This document shows, piece by piece, positions 1 through 10,747 of a stretch of DNA of 64,000 nucleotides; the first letter of the stretch is position 1; each line of letters begins with the position of its first letter. Below the pieces are notes generated by a model. That model searched no databases and was not told the DNA's origin. It was given only the letters and a program-made list of their open reading frames with translations. Source of the stretch: Streptococcus cristatus ATCC 51100 (GTDB lineage Bacteria > Bacillota > Bacilli > Lactobacillales > Streptococcaceae); contig NZ_CP050133.1 of NCBI RefSeq assembly GCF_011612585.1, positions 1,240,001 through 1,304,000 of the forward strand, read 5' to 3'. The position numbers were made by a program, and so were the translations under genes.

Positions 1-215
1 TGCTTGTAGGGCATTGACAAATTTATCCCAAACATATTATACCTTCGGATATTAGCAACGGTCGCTTCTAAATCCTCTGCTTCAATTTCCAAAGCAAGGT
101 AGACACCATTGACAGCAGTCTTCTCAAAGGCAGTATTATGAATAAATGGTGAAATGCTATGCTTAATTGGCTTAGCAACCACTGCTGCTAGACGAGTATG
201 GCCATCAATTTTCAT
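1..215 (-). CDS. aroE: Shikimate dehydrogenase, N-terminal part (runs off the left edge)
   Basis: Reverse-strand reading from the ATG at 215 gives [20 protein letters not shown] followed by an [10 protein letters not shown] segment and, near the window edge, GINLSMPYK. The SxS substrate-binding motif (HSIS) and the NLSMPYK motif with its catalytic lysine are typical of AroE, which reduces 3-dehydroshikimate to shikimate with NADPH. About 71 residues are visible; the NADP-binding half lies outside. The start overlaps the end of aroD by 11 bp, so the two are translationally coupled in the aromatic amino-acid pathway. Confidence 0.9.
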   Translation of the reverse strand, partial: MKIDGHTRLAAVVAKPIKHSISPFIHNTAFEKTAVNGVYLALEIEAEDLEATVANIRRYNMFGINLSMPYK

Positions 216-882
216 TTAAAATCTCCCGCACAACCTTCATGTTTGCGAGGGAAACCTGACCTGGTGCACTCGGCTGTTCAACGCTGGCAAAAGACCAGCT
301 CGAACCTGTCAAATCTGCAGCTAAGCGAGAAATCTTTCCGACTTTTCCCATAGAAATCGTTACATACTCTTGCTCAGGATTCAAAATCTTAAATCCACGA
401 GTGTAGTTCATCAGGTCCAATACATCCTGCTCATTATGCGCCATGACAGAAACTTTGACCACTTTTGGCGCCAAACTTGTCAATTCTGACAAAATTTCCA
501 TCATATTTTCAGGTGTTTCCTCGAAATTATGATAACTGAGAACTAAATTTGGAAACTCGAGCATTTCTTCGAATTTATCTTTATGCGAATAGTATTCAAA
601 ATCAACATAGTCTGGCGAATAAAAATTGGCTACTTCTTTGATAAGAGCAACATATTCATCATCTGACAGATCAATTTCGCCACCTTCTCCGCGACTTCGT
701 AGCGTGAAGAGCAATTCACGACCAGCAAATTTCTCGAAAATAGCAGGAGCAACGTTGAGAATGCTCTCTTTCGGCAAAAAGTCCGCGCGCCATTCGATAA
801 TGTCAGCATCATCATAACGACTCACATCAATTGCTTTAGCCTCTTCTAAACTTCTGGGCATGATTGAAACGACTAATTTCAT
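205..882 (-). CDS. aroD: Type I 3-dehydroquinate dehydratase
   Basis: A 225-residue protein, the normal length for a type I enzyme, which dehydrates 3-dehydroquinate to 3-dehydroshikimate through a Schiff base. The EWR motif is at residues 30-32, the general-base histidine at 118 (SYHNF) and the Schiff-base lysine at 143 (VVKVSVMA). The C-terminal SAPGQVS loop closes the active site. The ATG overlaps the stop of the upstream methyltransferase gene by 4 bp, and aroE follows with an 11-bp overlap. The three genes therefore form one transcript, driven by the promoter at about 2050-2078. Confidence 0.95.
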   Translation of the reverse strand: MKLVVSIMPRSLEEAKAIDVSRYDDADIIEWRADFLPKESILNVAPAIFEKFAGRELLFTLRSRGEGGEIDLSDDEYVALIKEVANFYSPDYVDFEYYSHKDKFEEMLEFPNLVLSYHNFEETPENMMEILSELTSLAPKVVKVSVMAHNEQDVLDLMNYTRGFKILNPEQEYVTISMGKVGKISRLAADLTGSSWSFASVEQPSAPGQVSLANMKVVREILNEN

Positions 883-2042
883 TTGTCCACCTTAATTGTA
901 AATACCTTGAGGTAGTTACTATTCTCATCTTTCTTATTGTATACAAAGTCTGCTGGTAGGCCATATTCCGCCAGATAGCGGTGAGGAACTCCTGCAAATC
1001 CTTTTTCAATTTCTTTTTTAAACTTACTTTTAGAAACATTAGCTGCGTTGGTCGAAAGAATCAATATTCCATTCGGACTCAAGATTTCCAAGGCCTGAGC
1101 CACCAAACGATGATAATCTTTCGCAACAGAGAAAGTCTGTTTCTTATTGCGAGCAAAGCTCGGCGGATCTAGGACAATCACATCATACTTTAGTTCATGA
1201 CGCTTGGCGTATTTGAAATAATCAAAAACATCCATGACCACAAAACGATGCGGCTCTAAATCCAAACCATTGGCTTCAAAATGCGCCTGGGAAAGCTCGC
1301 GACTGCGCTTAGCCAAATCCACCGAAGTTGTTCGACTGGCACCGCCCATGGCAGCTGCCACCGAGAAAGCCGCTGTATAAGAAAACATATTGAGCAGGCT
1401 TTTCCCACTAGCTAAGCCGTCAACCAGACTCCCCCTCACCTCGTGCTGGTCCAGAAAAATCCCAGTCATCAGGCCATCATTCATGAAGACTTGATAGCGC
1501 ACGCCATTCTCCAAAACCGTAAAATAGGCTGGCGCTTCTGCTCCGTAGAGATGGGCTGAGTCATAGTCCAAGCCCTTGAAGCGAATCTTCTCATAAGCTC
1601 CAGCGACCTCAGGAAAGACCTGCTGGAATGCAGCCACTATCTGATCCTTGATTGAGAAAACAAAGGAATTGTACCAAGAGAAAACAACATATTTATCGTA
1701 GATATCAACTGTAAAACCGCCAAAACCGTCACCTTCTTGGTTAAACAGGCGATAGGCTGTCGTATCCTCCGCATGACGATAATAGAAACGTTTGTCTTTG
1801 GCCTTTTCAAACAAGTGCTGAAAGAAGGCTGAGTTCAGCTCTACCTTGGCATGGGAAATCAGCCAGCCAAGTCCCTTATTTTGTAAGGACAGATAAGCCG
1901 TTCCCAAGAACTTCCCCTGCTGACTATGCAATTCCACACATTGATCGGTGAGCGAAAGAGTTGGAAAATCATTCTTATCAAGAACTAAAATCCCTTTTCT
2001 CAACTTTTCCTCTGTCTGTTTATTAACAGTAAGTTTCTTCAT
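879..2042 (-). CDS. Class I SAM-dependent rRNA methyltransferase, RlmI/RlmKL-like, with N-terminal PUA-like domain
   Basis: With the start at 2042 the protein has 387 residues. An N-terminal PUA-like RNA-binding region comes first, then a Rossmann methyltransferase with the SAM motif [13 protein letters not shown] (about 216-229) and the catalytic DPPSF motif (about 292-296). The family modifies 23S rRNA cytosines (m5C1962 in E. coli RlmI); the exact target here is inferred. Longer starts exist at 2048 and 2078, but the frame upstream of 2042 is occupied by a TTGAGA/TATAAT promoter, so MKKLTVNK is the likely N-terminus. There is no Shine-Dalgarno sequence before 2042, suggesting a leaderless message. 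It is first in an operon with aroD and aroE. Confidence 0.85.
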   Translation of the reverse strand: MKKLTVNKQTEEKLRKGILVLDKNDFPTLSLTDQCVELHSQQGKFLGTAYLSLQNKGLGWLISHAKVELNSAFFQHLFEKAKDKRFYYRHAEDTTAYRLFNQEGDGFGGFTVDIYDKYVVFSWYNSFVFSIKDQIVAAFQQVFPEVAGAYEKIRFKGLDYDSAHLYGAEAPAYFTVLENGVRYQVFMNDGLMTGIFLDQHEVRGSLVDGLASGKSLLNMFSYTAAFSVAAAMGGASRTTSVDLAKRSRELSQAHFEANGLDLEPHRFVVMDVFDYFKYAKRHELKYDVIVLDPPSFARNKKQTFSVAKDYHRLVAQALEILSPNGILILSTNAANVSKSKFKKEIEKGFAGVPHRYLAEYGLPADFVYNKKDENSNYLKVFTIKVDK

Positions 2043-2049
2043 AAGCATT

Positions 2050-2078
2050 ATTATACCAAATATTGTGAAAATTCTCAA
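2050..2078 (-). promoter_or_regulatory. Sigma-A promoter for the methyltransferase-aroD-aroE operon
   Basis: On the minus strand TTGAGA (2078-2073) and TATAAT (2055-2050) are separated by exactly 17 bp. Transcription should start at about 2043-2042, which coincides with the ATG chosen for the methyltransferase. Confidence 0.75.
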
Positions 2079-2403
2079 AGCATATTTATTATTTTCACAT
2101 AATACTTGTTTTAGTAGAAGAAATTTTCAACACTTTATATATTAAGTATTTATTTTAACAGGCGGACTTTCAAGCAAGCTTCCCTACTCCTACTTTCCAC
2201 TATCTATCATGAAACAAATCCTGTCTAATCTTAGGTATGTTTGCGAACAATCTTGAAGCTAGGAAATAATTGCCCTTATTAAATTACTTTACAAATAAAA
2301 TAAACTAAACACTAAATCGCCTCAATTTTTCCTCAACTTGAAAAATTGTGATATACTTAGAAAAAGAGAATTTTTAGGAAATAAGACAAGGAAGTACCTT
2401 TCT
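2079..2403. other. Divergent intergenic region (325 bp)
   Basis: AT-rich spacer between the divergent methyltransferase and LtaS-family genes. Apart from the leftward -35 box at its left edge and an extended -10 (TGATATACT) at 2349-2357 for the rightward gene, I see no ORF, strong hairpin or repeat in it. Confidence 0.5.
2349..2357 (+). promoter_or_regulatory. Extended -10 promoter of the LtaS-family gene
   Basis: TG-A-TATACT is an extended -10. No good -35 lies 17 bp upstream (TTCCTC at best). It sits inside the longest possible reading frame of the downstream gene, which argues that translation starts later, at the GTG at 2404. Confidence 0.5.
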
Positions 2404-4605
2404 GTGAAAAAAATAACCAAGAATTTACTCAATTTTATGAGTACAAGGCTCGGTTTCGTCTTGAGCTTGCTCACGATTTATTGGTTAAAAACCATGTGGG
2501 CTTATACTGTTGATTTTAATTTAGATATTCAAGGAGCCTATCAGATTTTTCTGGCTCTGATTAACCCTTTCCCCATCGGCCTTTTACTGATTGGACTCGC
2601 TCTTTATATCAAGCCGACCAAGATTTTTTATTGTGTCAGCACGGCTATCTACATCATGCTCTTTGTCTGGTTGGTCTCAAACTCCATCTACTACCGTGAG
2701 TTTACCGACTTTGTGACAGTCAATACCATGTTGGCCTCCAGTAAGGTGTCTGCAGGTCTCGGAGCCGCAGCCATGGAGCTCTTCCGCCCTTGGGATGCTA
2801 TCTATATCATTGATTTCCCCATTCTAGGCTGGCTTTTTTATAAAAAATATATCCGCTTGGATCATCGTAGGTTTAATTTCCGCGCCAGCTTTGCTGTAAC
2901 GTCCCTATCAGCGATGCTCTTTTCAGCCAATCTTTTCCTAGCAGAAATTGATCGTCCTGAGCTCCTGACACGCGGATTTTCAAATTACTATGTCGTTCGC
3001 GCTCTTGGTCTTCCTGCCTTTCTCGGCTACAGTGCTAATCAAACCTATGCTGCTAATAAAGAGCGTTCCAAAGCCTCTGCCAAGGATCTAGAGCCTGTTG
3101 AACAATATATCCAATCCCACTATGCCGAGCCAAACTCTGAATACTACGGCATTGCCAAAGGTCGCAATGTTATCTATGTCCATCTAGAAAGCTTCCAGCA
3201 GTTTCTGATTGATTATAAACTGCAGATGGAGGGCAAGGAATATGAAGTTACGCCTTTCCTCAACTCCCTTTACCACTCCAACTCAACTTTAGCCTTTTCA
3301 AACATCTTTAACCAGGTTAAGGCTGGAAAGACTTCTGATGCGGAGACCATGATTGAAACAGGTCTCTTTGGTCTCAACCAAGGCTCCTTCATGGTAAACT
3401 ACGGCGGTACCAATACCCAACAGGCAGCACCTTTTATCCTATCAAAAAACGGAGATTATACATCTGCTGTTTTCCATGGAAATACAGGTAGTTTCTGGAA
3501 CCGCAACACGGCCTACAAGCAATGGGGCTATAACTATTTCTTCGATGCGTCTTACTTTACCAAGCAAGACGAGACCAACTCCTTCCAGTATGGCTTGAAC
3601 GATAAAATTATGTTCAAAGATTCCATCAAGTATCTGGAACATTTGCAGCAGCCTTTCTATGCCAAATACATCACCGTCTCTAATCACTATCCTTATACGA
3701 CCAGCTTGATTGGCGATGAGATTGGTTTCCCACTGGCAGATACCAAAGACGAGACCATCAATGGCTACTTTGCGACTGCAAACTACCTCGACTCAGCTGT
3801 CAAAGCCTTCTTTGACTACCTGAAAGAAGCTGGTCTGTATGAAAATTCAATCATCGTCCTCTACGGCGACCACTATGGAATTTCCAATTCCCGTAATCCA
3901 GCTCTGGCACCTCTGATCAATAAAAATTCTGAGACATGGTCTAGTTACGACAACGCCATGTTACAGAGAGTGCCATACATGGTCGTGATACCTGGAATGG
4001 AAAAGGGAAAAATCATTGATACCTTTGGCGGACAAATCGATATGCTGCCAACCTTGGAGCATTTATTGGGAATTGACTCCAAAAATTACCTCCAAGTCGG
4101 GCAAGACCTCCTCTCACCTCAGCACCAGCAAATCGTGGCCTTCCGCTCAACCAATAACTTTGTAACACCAAAATACACAAGTTATAGCGGCCGCATTTAC
4201 AACACACAAACTGGTGAGGAGATCACTCTGCCAGACGAGTCAACAACAGCTGAACTAGAAGCTATCCGAACAGCCGCAAATACACAGCTGAAGATGAGCG
4301 ATGCTATTCAGACAGGGGACCTATTCCGCTTTTACACAGGCAATAACCTAGGAAAAGTCAACCCTGATGATTACAACTACATCAACTCTTTGAAAGCCCT
4401 CAAGGCCATTGAGAAAGAAAAAGGTGATCAATCGACTAGCCTTTATTCAAAACGTGGCGGTGTGTCTTCTGTGGATCTCTTTAATTCACCAAGCTATCGA
4501 GCACTTCACCCAGAACAATTTCACTCTAGTACTAGCAGCGAAGAGGGAACTAGCGGAGAGTCCTCCAGCTCTTCTAGCTCCTCCAGTTCAAGTGCCAGTC
4601 CCTAA
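2404..4605 (+). CDS. LtaS-family phosphoglycerol transferase (lipoteichoic acid synthase-like)
   Basis: A polytopic N-terminus (about five membrane segments within the first 200 residues) is followed by an extracellular sulfatase-fold domain. LtaS hallmarks are present: HLESFQ with the metal-binding Glu, GKTSDAE with the catalytic Thr (about 310), GNTGSFWNR, the DASYF region, and YGDHYG with the metal ligands Asp/His. The family transfers glycerol phosphate from phosphatidylglycerol to build polyglycerol phosphate outside the membrane. I prefer the GTG at 2404 (AAGGAAG upstream, 733 residues) over the ATG at 2338, because the promoter overlaps the latter. The C-terminus ends in an unusual Ser/Glu-rich tail of about 25 residues with a run of serines. 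It is distinct from the GacH-like paralogue at 25.1-27.6 kb. Confidence 0.85.
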   Translation: MKKITKNLLNFMSTRLGFVLSLLTIYWLKTMWAYTVDFNLDIQGAYQIFLALINPFPIGLLLIGLALYIKPTKIFYCVSTAIYIMLFVWLVSNSIYYREFTDFVTVNTMLASSKVSAGLGAAAMELFRPWDAIYIIDFPILGWLFYKKYIRLDHRRFNFRASFAVTSLSAMLFSANLFLAEIDRPELLTRGFSNYYVVRALGLPAFLGYSANQTYAANKERSKASAKDLEPVEQYIQSHYAEPNSEYYGIAKGRNVIYVHLESFQQFLIDYKLQMEGKEYEVTPFLNSLYHSNSTLAFSNIFNQVKAGKTSDAETMIETGLFGLNQGSFMVNYGGTNTQQAAPFILSKNGDYTSAVFHGNTGSFWNRNTAYKQWGYNYFFDASYFTKQDETNSFQYGLNDKIMFKDSIKYLEHLQQPFYAKYITVSNHYPYTTSLIGDEIGFPLADTKDETINGYFATANYLDSAVKAFFDYLKEAGLYENSIIVLYGDHYGISNSRNPALAPLINKNSETWSSYDNAMLQRVPYMVVIPGMEKGKIIDTFGGQIDMLPTLEHLLGIDSKNYLQVGQDLLSPQHQQIVAFRSTNNFVTPKYTSYSGRIYNTQTGEEITLPDESTTAELEAIRTAANTQLKMSDAIQTGDLFRFYTGNNLGKVNPDDYNYINSLKALKAIEKEKGDQSTSLYSKRGGVSSVDLFNSPSYRALHPEQFHSSTSSEEGTSGESSSSSSSSSSSASP

Positions 4606-4683
4606 TATCTATGAGACTACTCAACTCTTCCTAAAGCATTGAAAAATGTTTTGGGGAGAGTTTTTTTATTTTTAAAGCACAAA

Positions 4684-4727
4684 AAAAGATTGAAGAGGTG
4701 AGCCACAAAGCCCATCTTCAATCTTTT
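4684..4727. terminator. Bidirectional terminator between convergent genes
   Basis: A 13-bp perfect stem (4684-4696 with 4715-4727) is flanked by A-runs and T-runs on both sides. It can end both the rightward LtaS-family gene and the leftward pullulanase gene. Confidence 0.85.
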
Positions 4728-4742
4728 CTTATTTTATTCATA

Positions 4743-7046
4743 TTATGCAATCACTTCAAAAACGGAAGCGGTCAGATTCTCCACATAGAAGGGTCTCTTA
4801 TGACGACTATTGCCGACCAACAAACGCAGGTGATCCGCATTCTCAAGGTAATAGGGCAAGCCACTCGCATTAAAAATGATCTCATAATGTTTTTCATCTT
4901 TAATCTCAAAAATGACGATACCACTGCCAGCAAAGGCTTCTCTTACAAAGACATGTTTGTAAATCTCTTCATAGGTTTGATAAGAAAATTCCTTCTGACT
5001 TGTCTTTAAGTGAATAATCTGCTTGATATAGTCAATACTCTCCTGATGTTGACTAATCAATTCCCAATTCACTTGGTTGACAGCATCGGGAGCATTGTAG
5101 CTATTCATTGCTCTGTCACGGTCGCTAGGAAGGACTTGGCCCTCTTCTCCTGTTCCTACTAGTTTCGTGCGAGAAAATTCTTGACCCAATTCCATGAATG
5201 CCATCCCCTGCATAAGCAAGTTCATAGCTGTTGCCAGCTCAATCCTTTTGGTCCGAGTGACCTCATCATCATCTGGGTGCAAGTCAACCAGCAAATCATG
5301 CAGGTTGAAATTATCATGCGCCTCCACATAATTCAGAACCTGAGTTGGTGTCAAATAGGAGCCTAACTCACTGCTGCCCAGAATGGCTTTGGCTATGATA
5401 TCTTCAGTCGCTTGTCCGCTCACATAACCAGCTTTCAGACCACCGTAGACTTCAGCACCCTTTATCGCATCGCGCTGAGTATCATTAAAGAAGCCAATTC
5501 GTGGCAGTTGATAAGCATTGTCCTTCTTTGCCTTGTCCTCTGGCATCAGGCCTGTTCCCATATCCCAACCTTCACCATAAAGCAAAATCCGTGGATCAAT
5601 TTTGTCCATTTCTTCTCGGATGATATTCATGGTGGTGACATCATGGATTCCCATCAGATCAAAACGGAAGCCATCCACATTGAATTCTTCTACCCAGTAG
5701 CGAAGTGAATCAATCATGAATTTGCGGAACATTTCATGCTCACTGGCCGTCTCGCTGCCGACTCCTGTACCATTCTGGAATGAACCGTTGGGATTCATTC
5801 GGTAGTAATAATCGGGAACCGTTGACTGAAAGGCGGAGTCAAAGGTGGAATAAATATGATTGTAAACCACATCCAAGGTCACAGAAATACCCGCATCATG
5901 ATAAGCCTGAATCATGGTTTTCAAATCTCGGATGGCCTGACCTGGATCATCCGGATTAGAAGAAAAACTGGTTTCTGGTGCATTGTAGTTCTGTGGATCA
6001 TAGCCCCAGTTATAAGTAACTTGGCCATTTTCGTCATAGTCCTTGTGTCGGTCAGAAACCGGCTGGAGCTGCACGACATTGATACCTAGATTGCGAATGT
6101 AATCAAAAGTAGTCTGGTCTCCCTGACTATTTCTAGTGCCACGTTGACAAGCACCTAAAAAAGTCCCTCGCAAATGCTCTGCAACACCGGAACTAGGCGA
6201 TTTGCTAATATCGCGGATATGCATCTCATAGATGACCGCCTGATTTGGGTTATCTAAACGCCAAGTTGCCTCCTTGCCTTGACATACCTTAAAACCAGCA
6301 ACAGTCTTGTCCTGTTCAGCAACAATAGCTGAGCGCTTGCCATCTGGACTAGTAGCAATTGTATAAGGATCGCGCGTCAAAAAATGCTGGTTTTCAAAAT
6401 GAACATGATACTGGTAGGCCTTGCCAGCTAAATCTTCTGGCACTTCTACTGACCACACTCCGATTGTATTTTTAGCATGATCGTGCGAGTAAATCTCGCC
6501 CTTTTCCATAGGGAATTCTTTATAAACAGCTGCTTGATTATCAGAAGTTTCATAAACTACCAATTCAACCTTTTTGGCTGTCGGAGCCCAAACTTTAAAC
6601 TCATTTACCTGCCCCTGCAGACGATGCCCAAGCCAGCCTTGGTAGCCCCAGCATTCATCAAAATAATCCGACCGCATAGCCACATCGAAATTATGGGGAC
6701 GTCGCCGCGAATATTGGTGGCTCGTCGTCGCCGCTTGCAAGGAATAGTAGACCTGATGATCTCCTTCAATCAACCAAACCTCTGTGGGCAAATGAACTGG
6801 CAATAAGTCAATGTGGTAGTCGCAAGATTGGCTGGACCAGTCTGAACGCTTGACAATCACATGAGCCTGACCGAGAGGATCCCAACTTTCAAAAGATAAT
6901 TCTCCCTGAATACCAAAATAATCTAGTTTAGAAAAAGGTGCTTCTTTTCCCCACTGATCCGTCTGCCACTGCCACAAATCATAAGAAAAGTAATCTCCCT
7001 TAGGATTGTGGTAATGGACAATGACCTTATAGTCTAGCATTTTCAT
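4743..7046 (-). CDS. pulA: Type I pullulanase / glycogen debranching enzyme, cytosolic
   Basis: A 767-residue GH13 protein without a signal peptide or LPxTG anchor, so probably intracellular, unlike the surface pullulanases of streptococci. A CBM48-like segment (around FKVWAPTAKKVELVVY) precedes the (beta/alpha)8 domain. Visible signatures are YNWGYDP (pullulanase type I), VVYNH, GFRFDLMG with the nucleophile Asp, the EGWD acid and VNYVEAHDN. It hydrolyses alpha-1,6 branches in glycogen or limit dextrins. The gene starts 8 bp after dgkB. An alternative start is the Met two codons in. The terminator at 4684-4727 follows. Confidence 0.9.
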   Translation of the reverse strand: MKMLDYKVIVHYHNPKGDYFSYDLWQWQTDQWGKEAPFSKLDYFGIQGELSFESWDPLGQAHVIVKRSDWSSQSCDYHIDLLPVHLPTEVWLIEGDHQVYYSLQAATTSHQYSRRRPHNFDVAMRSDYFDECWGYQGWLGHRLQGQVNEFKVWAPTAKKVELVVYETSDNQAAVYKEFPMEKGEIYSHDHAKNTIGVWSVEVPEDLAGKAYQYHVHFENQHFLTRDPYTIATSPDGKRSAIVAEQDKTVAGFKVCQGKEATWRLDNPNQAVIYEMHIRDISKSPSSGVAEHLRGTFLGACQRGTRNSQGDQTTFDYIRNLGINVVQLQPVSDRHKDYDENGQVTYNWGYDPQNYNAPETSFSSNPDDPGQAIRDLKTMIQAYHDAGISVTLDVVYNHIYSTFDSAFQSTVPDYYYRMNPNGSFQNGTGVGSETASEHEMFRKFMIDSLRYWVEEFNVDGFRFDLMGIHDVTTMNIIREEMDKIDPRILLYGEGWDMGTGLMPEDKAKKDNAYQLPRIGFFNDTQRDAIKGAEVYGGLKAGYVSGQATEDIIAKAILGSSELGSYLTPTQVLNYVEAHDNFNLHDLLVDLHPDDDEVTRTKRIELATAMNLLMQGMAFMELGQEFSRTKLVGTGEEGQVLPSDRDRAMNSYNAPDAVNQVNWELISQHQESIDYIKQIIHLKTSQKEFSYQTYEEIYKHVFVREAFAGSGIVIFEIKDEKHYEIIFNASGLPYYLENADHLRLLVGNSRHKRPFYVENLTASVFEVIA

Positions 7047-7054
7047 TTATCTCT

Positions 7055-8014
7055 TCATTCTAATTTTTCTAAGGAAAGAGCGCTCTCATCGATTTCATCT
7101 ATATTGGCGAAAAACTCCAGATGATTGTGCAAAACTTCCAATTCTACTGGTGTATCTCCTCCGTACTCACCGTCCAGATTCAACATAAAGGGTGCTTTTT
7201 TATCCAATACTTCTAGCTTCAATTTGCTGGTTTTCAGATATTCAACATTGGCATCCGTCACGTGTTGGCCACCATTAATTGCCTGTATGATGAGACTAAG
7301 CATATCAAACAACTTGGCCGTTTTTACAAGAATTAAGGTGAAATTTCCATCGTCCAGTTTTGTATCTGGCGCTAGTTTTTCAAAGCCTCCGATAGAATTG
7401 GTCAAGGCTGCAAAGACAAGCGAAATCTTGCCCTCAAAAACACCATGGTCATGCTCAATCCGTACCTTACGGGATTTGGAGCGCGGCAGCATCTTGGCCC
7501 CTTCGGCTACATAAGCCAGATAGCCTAGACGAGTCTTGACTTCACTAGGGACACTGTAAGTCAGCTCTGTCAGAGTGCCCGCTGCCGCAATGTTGATAAA
7601 GTATTTGCTGCCATAAGCCCGACCGATATCCATCTGAATCGTCTGATTTTTCTCAATAATCCGAGCTGCAGCCACCGGATCTCCCATGGGAATTTTCAGA
7701 GCACGCGCATAATCATTGGTTGTACCAGTTGGGATGAAAGCCAGCTTAGGGCGCACATCTAGGCCCGCAACCCCATTCACTACTTCATTGATAGTCCCAT
7801 CTCCACCAGCTGCTATAACTAAATCAAAACCTGCTCTTGCTGCTCTTTCAGCTTCTCGCTGAGCAGAGAAAGGCTCTGGAGTCGTCTGATAGGCACTAGT
7901 CTCATAGCCAACATCTTCCAAGACATCCAAGACTTCGGCAATATTTTTTTTGATAATTTCCTGCCCAGAAGTTGGGTTATAAATTAATCTTGCTTTTTTT
8001 ATTTTATTTTCCAT
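7055..8014 (-). CDS. dgkB: Diacylglycerol/lipid kinase, DgkB/YegS family
   Basis: The protein begins MENKIKKARLIYNPTSGQE and contains the GGDGTINEVVNG nucleotide-binding motif, PTGTTNDYARAL and the C-terminal LNLDGEYGGD segment, all typical of the DgkB family. The enzyme phosphorylates diacylglycerol, recycling the lipid released by LtaS-type enzymes, which fits the LtaS-family gene 2.5 kb away. The frame also allows an ATG at 8026 that overlaps the ligA stop (ATGA). I favour 8014, because GAGG lies 6 nt before it. The gene is coupled to ligA upstream and pulA downstream. Confidence 0.9.
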   Translation of the reverse strand: MENKIKKARLIYNPTSGQEIIKKNIAEVLDVLEDVGYETSAYQTTPEPFSAQREAERAARAGFDLVIAAGGDGTINEVVNGVAGLDVRPKLAFIPTGTTNDYARALKIPMGDPVAAARIIEKNQTIQMDIGRAYGSKYFINIAAAGTLTELTYSVPSEVKTRLGYLAYVAEGAKMLPRSKSRKVRIEHDHGVFEGKISLVFAALTNSIGGFEKLAPDTKLDDGNFTLILVKTAKLFDMLSLIIQAINGGQHVTDANVEYLKTSKLKLEVLDKKAPFMLNLDGEYGGDTPVELEVLHNHLEFFANIDEIDESALSLEKLE

Positions 8015-8022
8015 ACTCAGCC

Positions 8023-9996
<1,974 letters not shown>

Positions 9997-10050
9997 CAAA
10001 TACACAAAATCTTCCTCTATTTGTTCCGAATTCTCACTAAAAAAGAGGAC

Positions 10051-10076
10051 ATAAAAAGAGCGGAAATTCCGCTCTC
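10051..10076 (-). terminator. Terminator of the queT-family gene
   Basis: An AGAGCGGAA/TTCCGCTCT inverted repeat (10057-10065 with 10067-10075) is followed on the minus strand by TTTTTAT. It lies just after the transporter stop codon and before ligA. Confidence 0.8.
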
Positions 10077-10083
10077 TGCTGTC

Positions 10084-10599
10084 TTATTTTGTCAAATCAA
10101 TCCTTTTCGCAATCTGGTTAATAATGATAGCCCCAGCAATCAAGGAAGCGAACTCACCAATGGCCGTTGTGAACCAAGTCAGGAAGAATGGCAAGCCCTG
10201 TAAGAAATACAACTCTGCCGCAATCGTCACCATCGAAATAGAAAAGAAAATGGCAAAATAGAAGTGATCCAAACGAAGCAAATCTTTAATCAGGTATTGA
10301 TTCTTATAGCGGCTGAAGAGGTAGACACCTAATGATAGGAAGACTAGAGTTGACCAACCGCCGACAAAGACGTCAATGATTCCAAAGCTATAGAGATTTG
10401 CAATCATACAGCCAATGGTCACACCCATGATATATTTCCGATTATAAAAGGCCATAAAGTTCATCATTTCAGAAATTCTGAACTGGTAAGCACCATAGCT
10501 TATAGCATTTAAAGGGGGCGTAATCGTAAGGGCTACATAAATAGCAGCAACAATGGCAATCTGAACCAAATCACGAACTGACAAGTTTTCTTGTTTCAT
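10084..10599 (-). CDS. queT: QueT-family transporter (queuosine precursor uptake)
   Basis: A 171-residue hydrophobic protein with five or six membrane segments, matching the QueT family (COG4708), a probable substrate-binding component of an ECF-type importer for queuosine precursors. The start MKQENLSVRDLVQ at 10599 is set by AAAGGAGA just upstream. The frame stays open to 10659, but that part is the riboswitch, so it is not coding. The preQ1-II riboswitch in the leader supports both the substrate assignment and translational control. Confidence 0.88.
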   Translation of the reverse strand: MKQENLSVRDLVQIAIVAAIYVALTITPPLNAISYGAYQFRISEMMNFMAFYNRKYIMGVTIGCMIANLYSFGIIDVFVGGWSTLVFLSLGVYLFSRYKNQYLIKDLLRLDHFYFAIFFSISMVTIAAELYFLQGLPFFLTWFTTAIGEFASLIAGAIIINQIAKRIDLTK

Positions 10600-10603
10600 T
10601 TTT

Positions 10604-10660
10604 TCTCCTTTAGCACATGAGCGCGTGTAATATGCTTGGCGAAAGAAGCTAAGCGCCAAG
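10604..10660 (-). promoter_or_regulatory. preQ1-II riboswitch upstream of queT
   Basis: On the minus strand the leader reads CTTGGCGCTTAGCTTCTTTC, then GCCAAGCATATTACACGCG, then a short hairpin and AAAGGAGAA. This is the conserved preQ1-II (COG4708 RNA) architecture: a first stem CTTGGCG/CGCCAAG, the CATATTACACGCG pseudoknot strand, and the Shine-Dalgarno as the 3' partner. Ligand binding should hide the ribosome site. The aptamer ends 5 nt before the ATG. Confidence 0.92.
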
Positions 10661-10708
10661 GGTTGCGTCAGACGGGAAAATCATCTCCCAAAAATCGACA
10701 ACTTCACT

Positions 10709-10717
10709 AGTATAGCA
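10709..10717 (-). promoter_or_regulatory. Extended -10 promoter of the queT riboswitch transcript
   Basis: TG-C-TATACT on the minus strand, about 45 bp before the riboswitch. The -35 is poor (TATCAC at 17 bp). Confidence 0.55.
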
Positions 10718-10732
10718 TAAATCCTAGAAATG

Positions 10733-10741
10733 TGATAGACT
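10733..10741 (+). promoter_or_regulatory. Extended -10 promoter of the GtrA-family gene
   Basis: TG-A-TAGACT ends 6 nt before the ATG at 10748. The predicted transcript start is the A of that codon. Confidence 0.5.
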
Positions 10742-10747
10742 ATGCTT

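Noticed and set aside
2338..2403. Longer N-terminus for the LtaS-family protein from the ATG at 2338
   Set aside because: An extended -10 promoter lies within this stretch and the residues are hydrophilic and unlike the family start. The GTG at 2404 fits better.
10600..10659. Longer N-terminus of the QueT protein
   Set aside because: The upstream codons are the preQ1-II riboswitch and the proper ribosome site lies at the shorter start.
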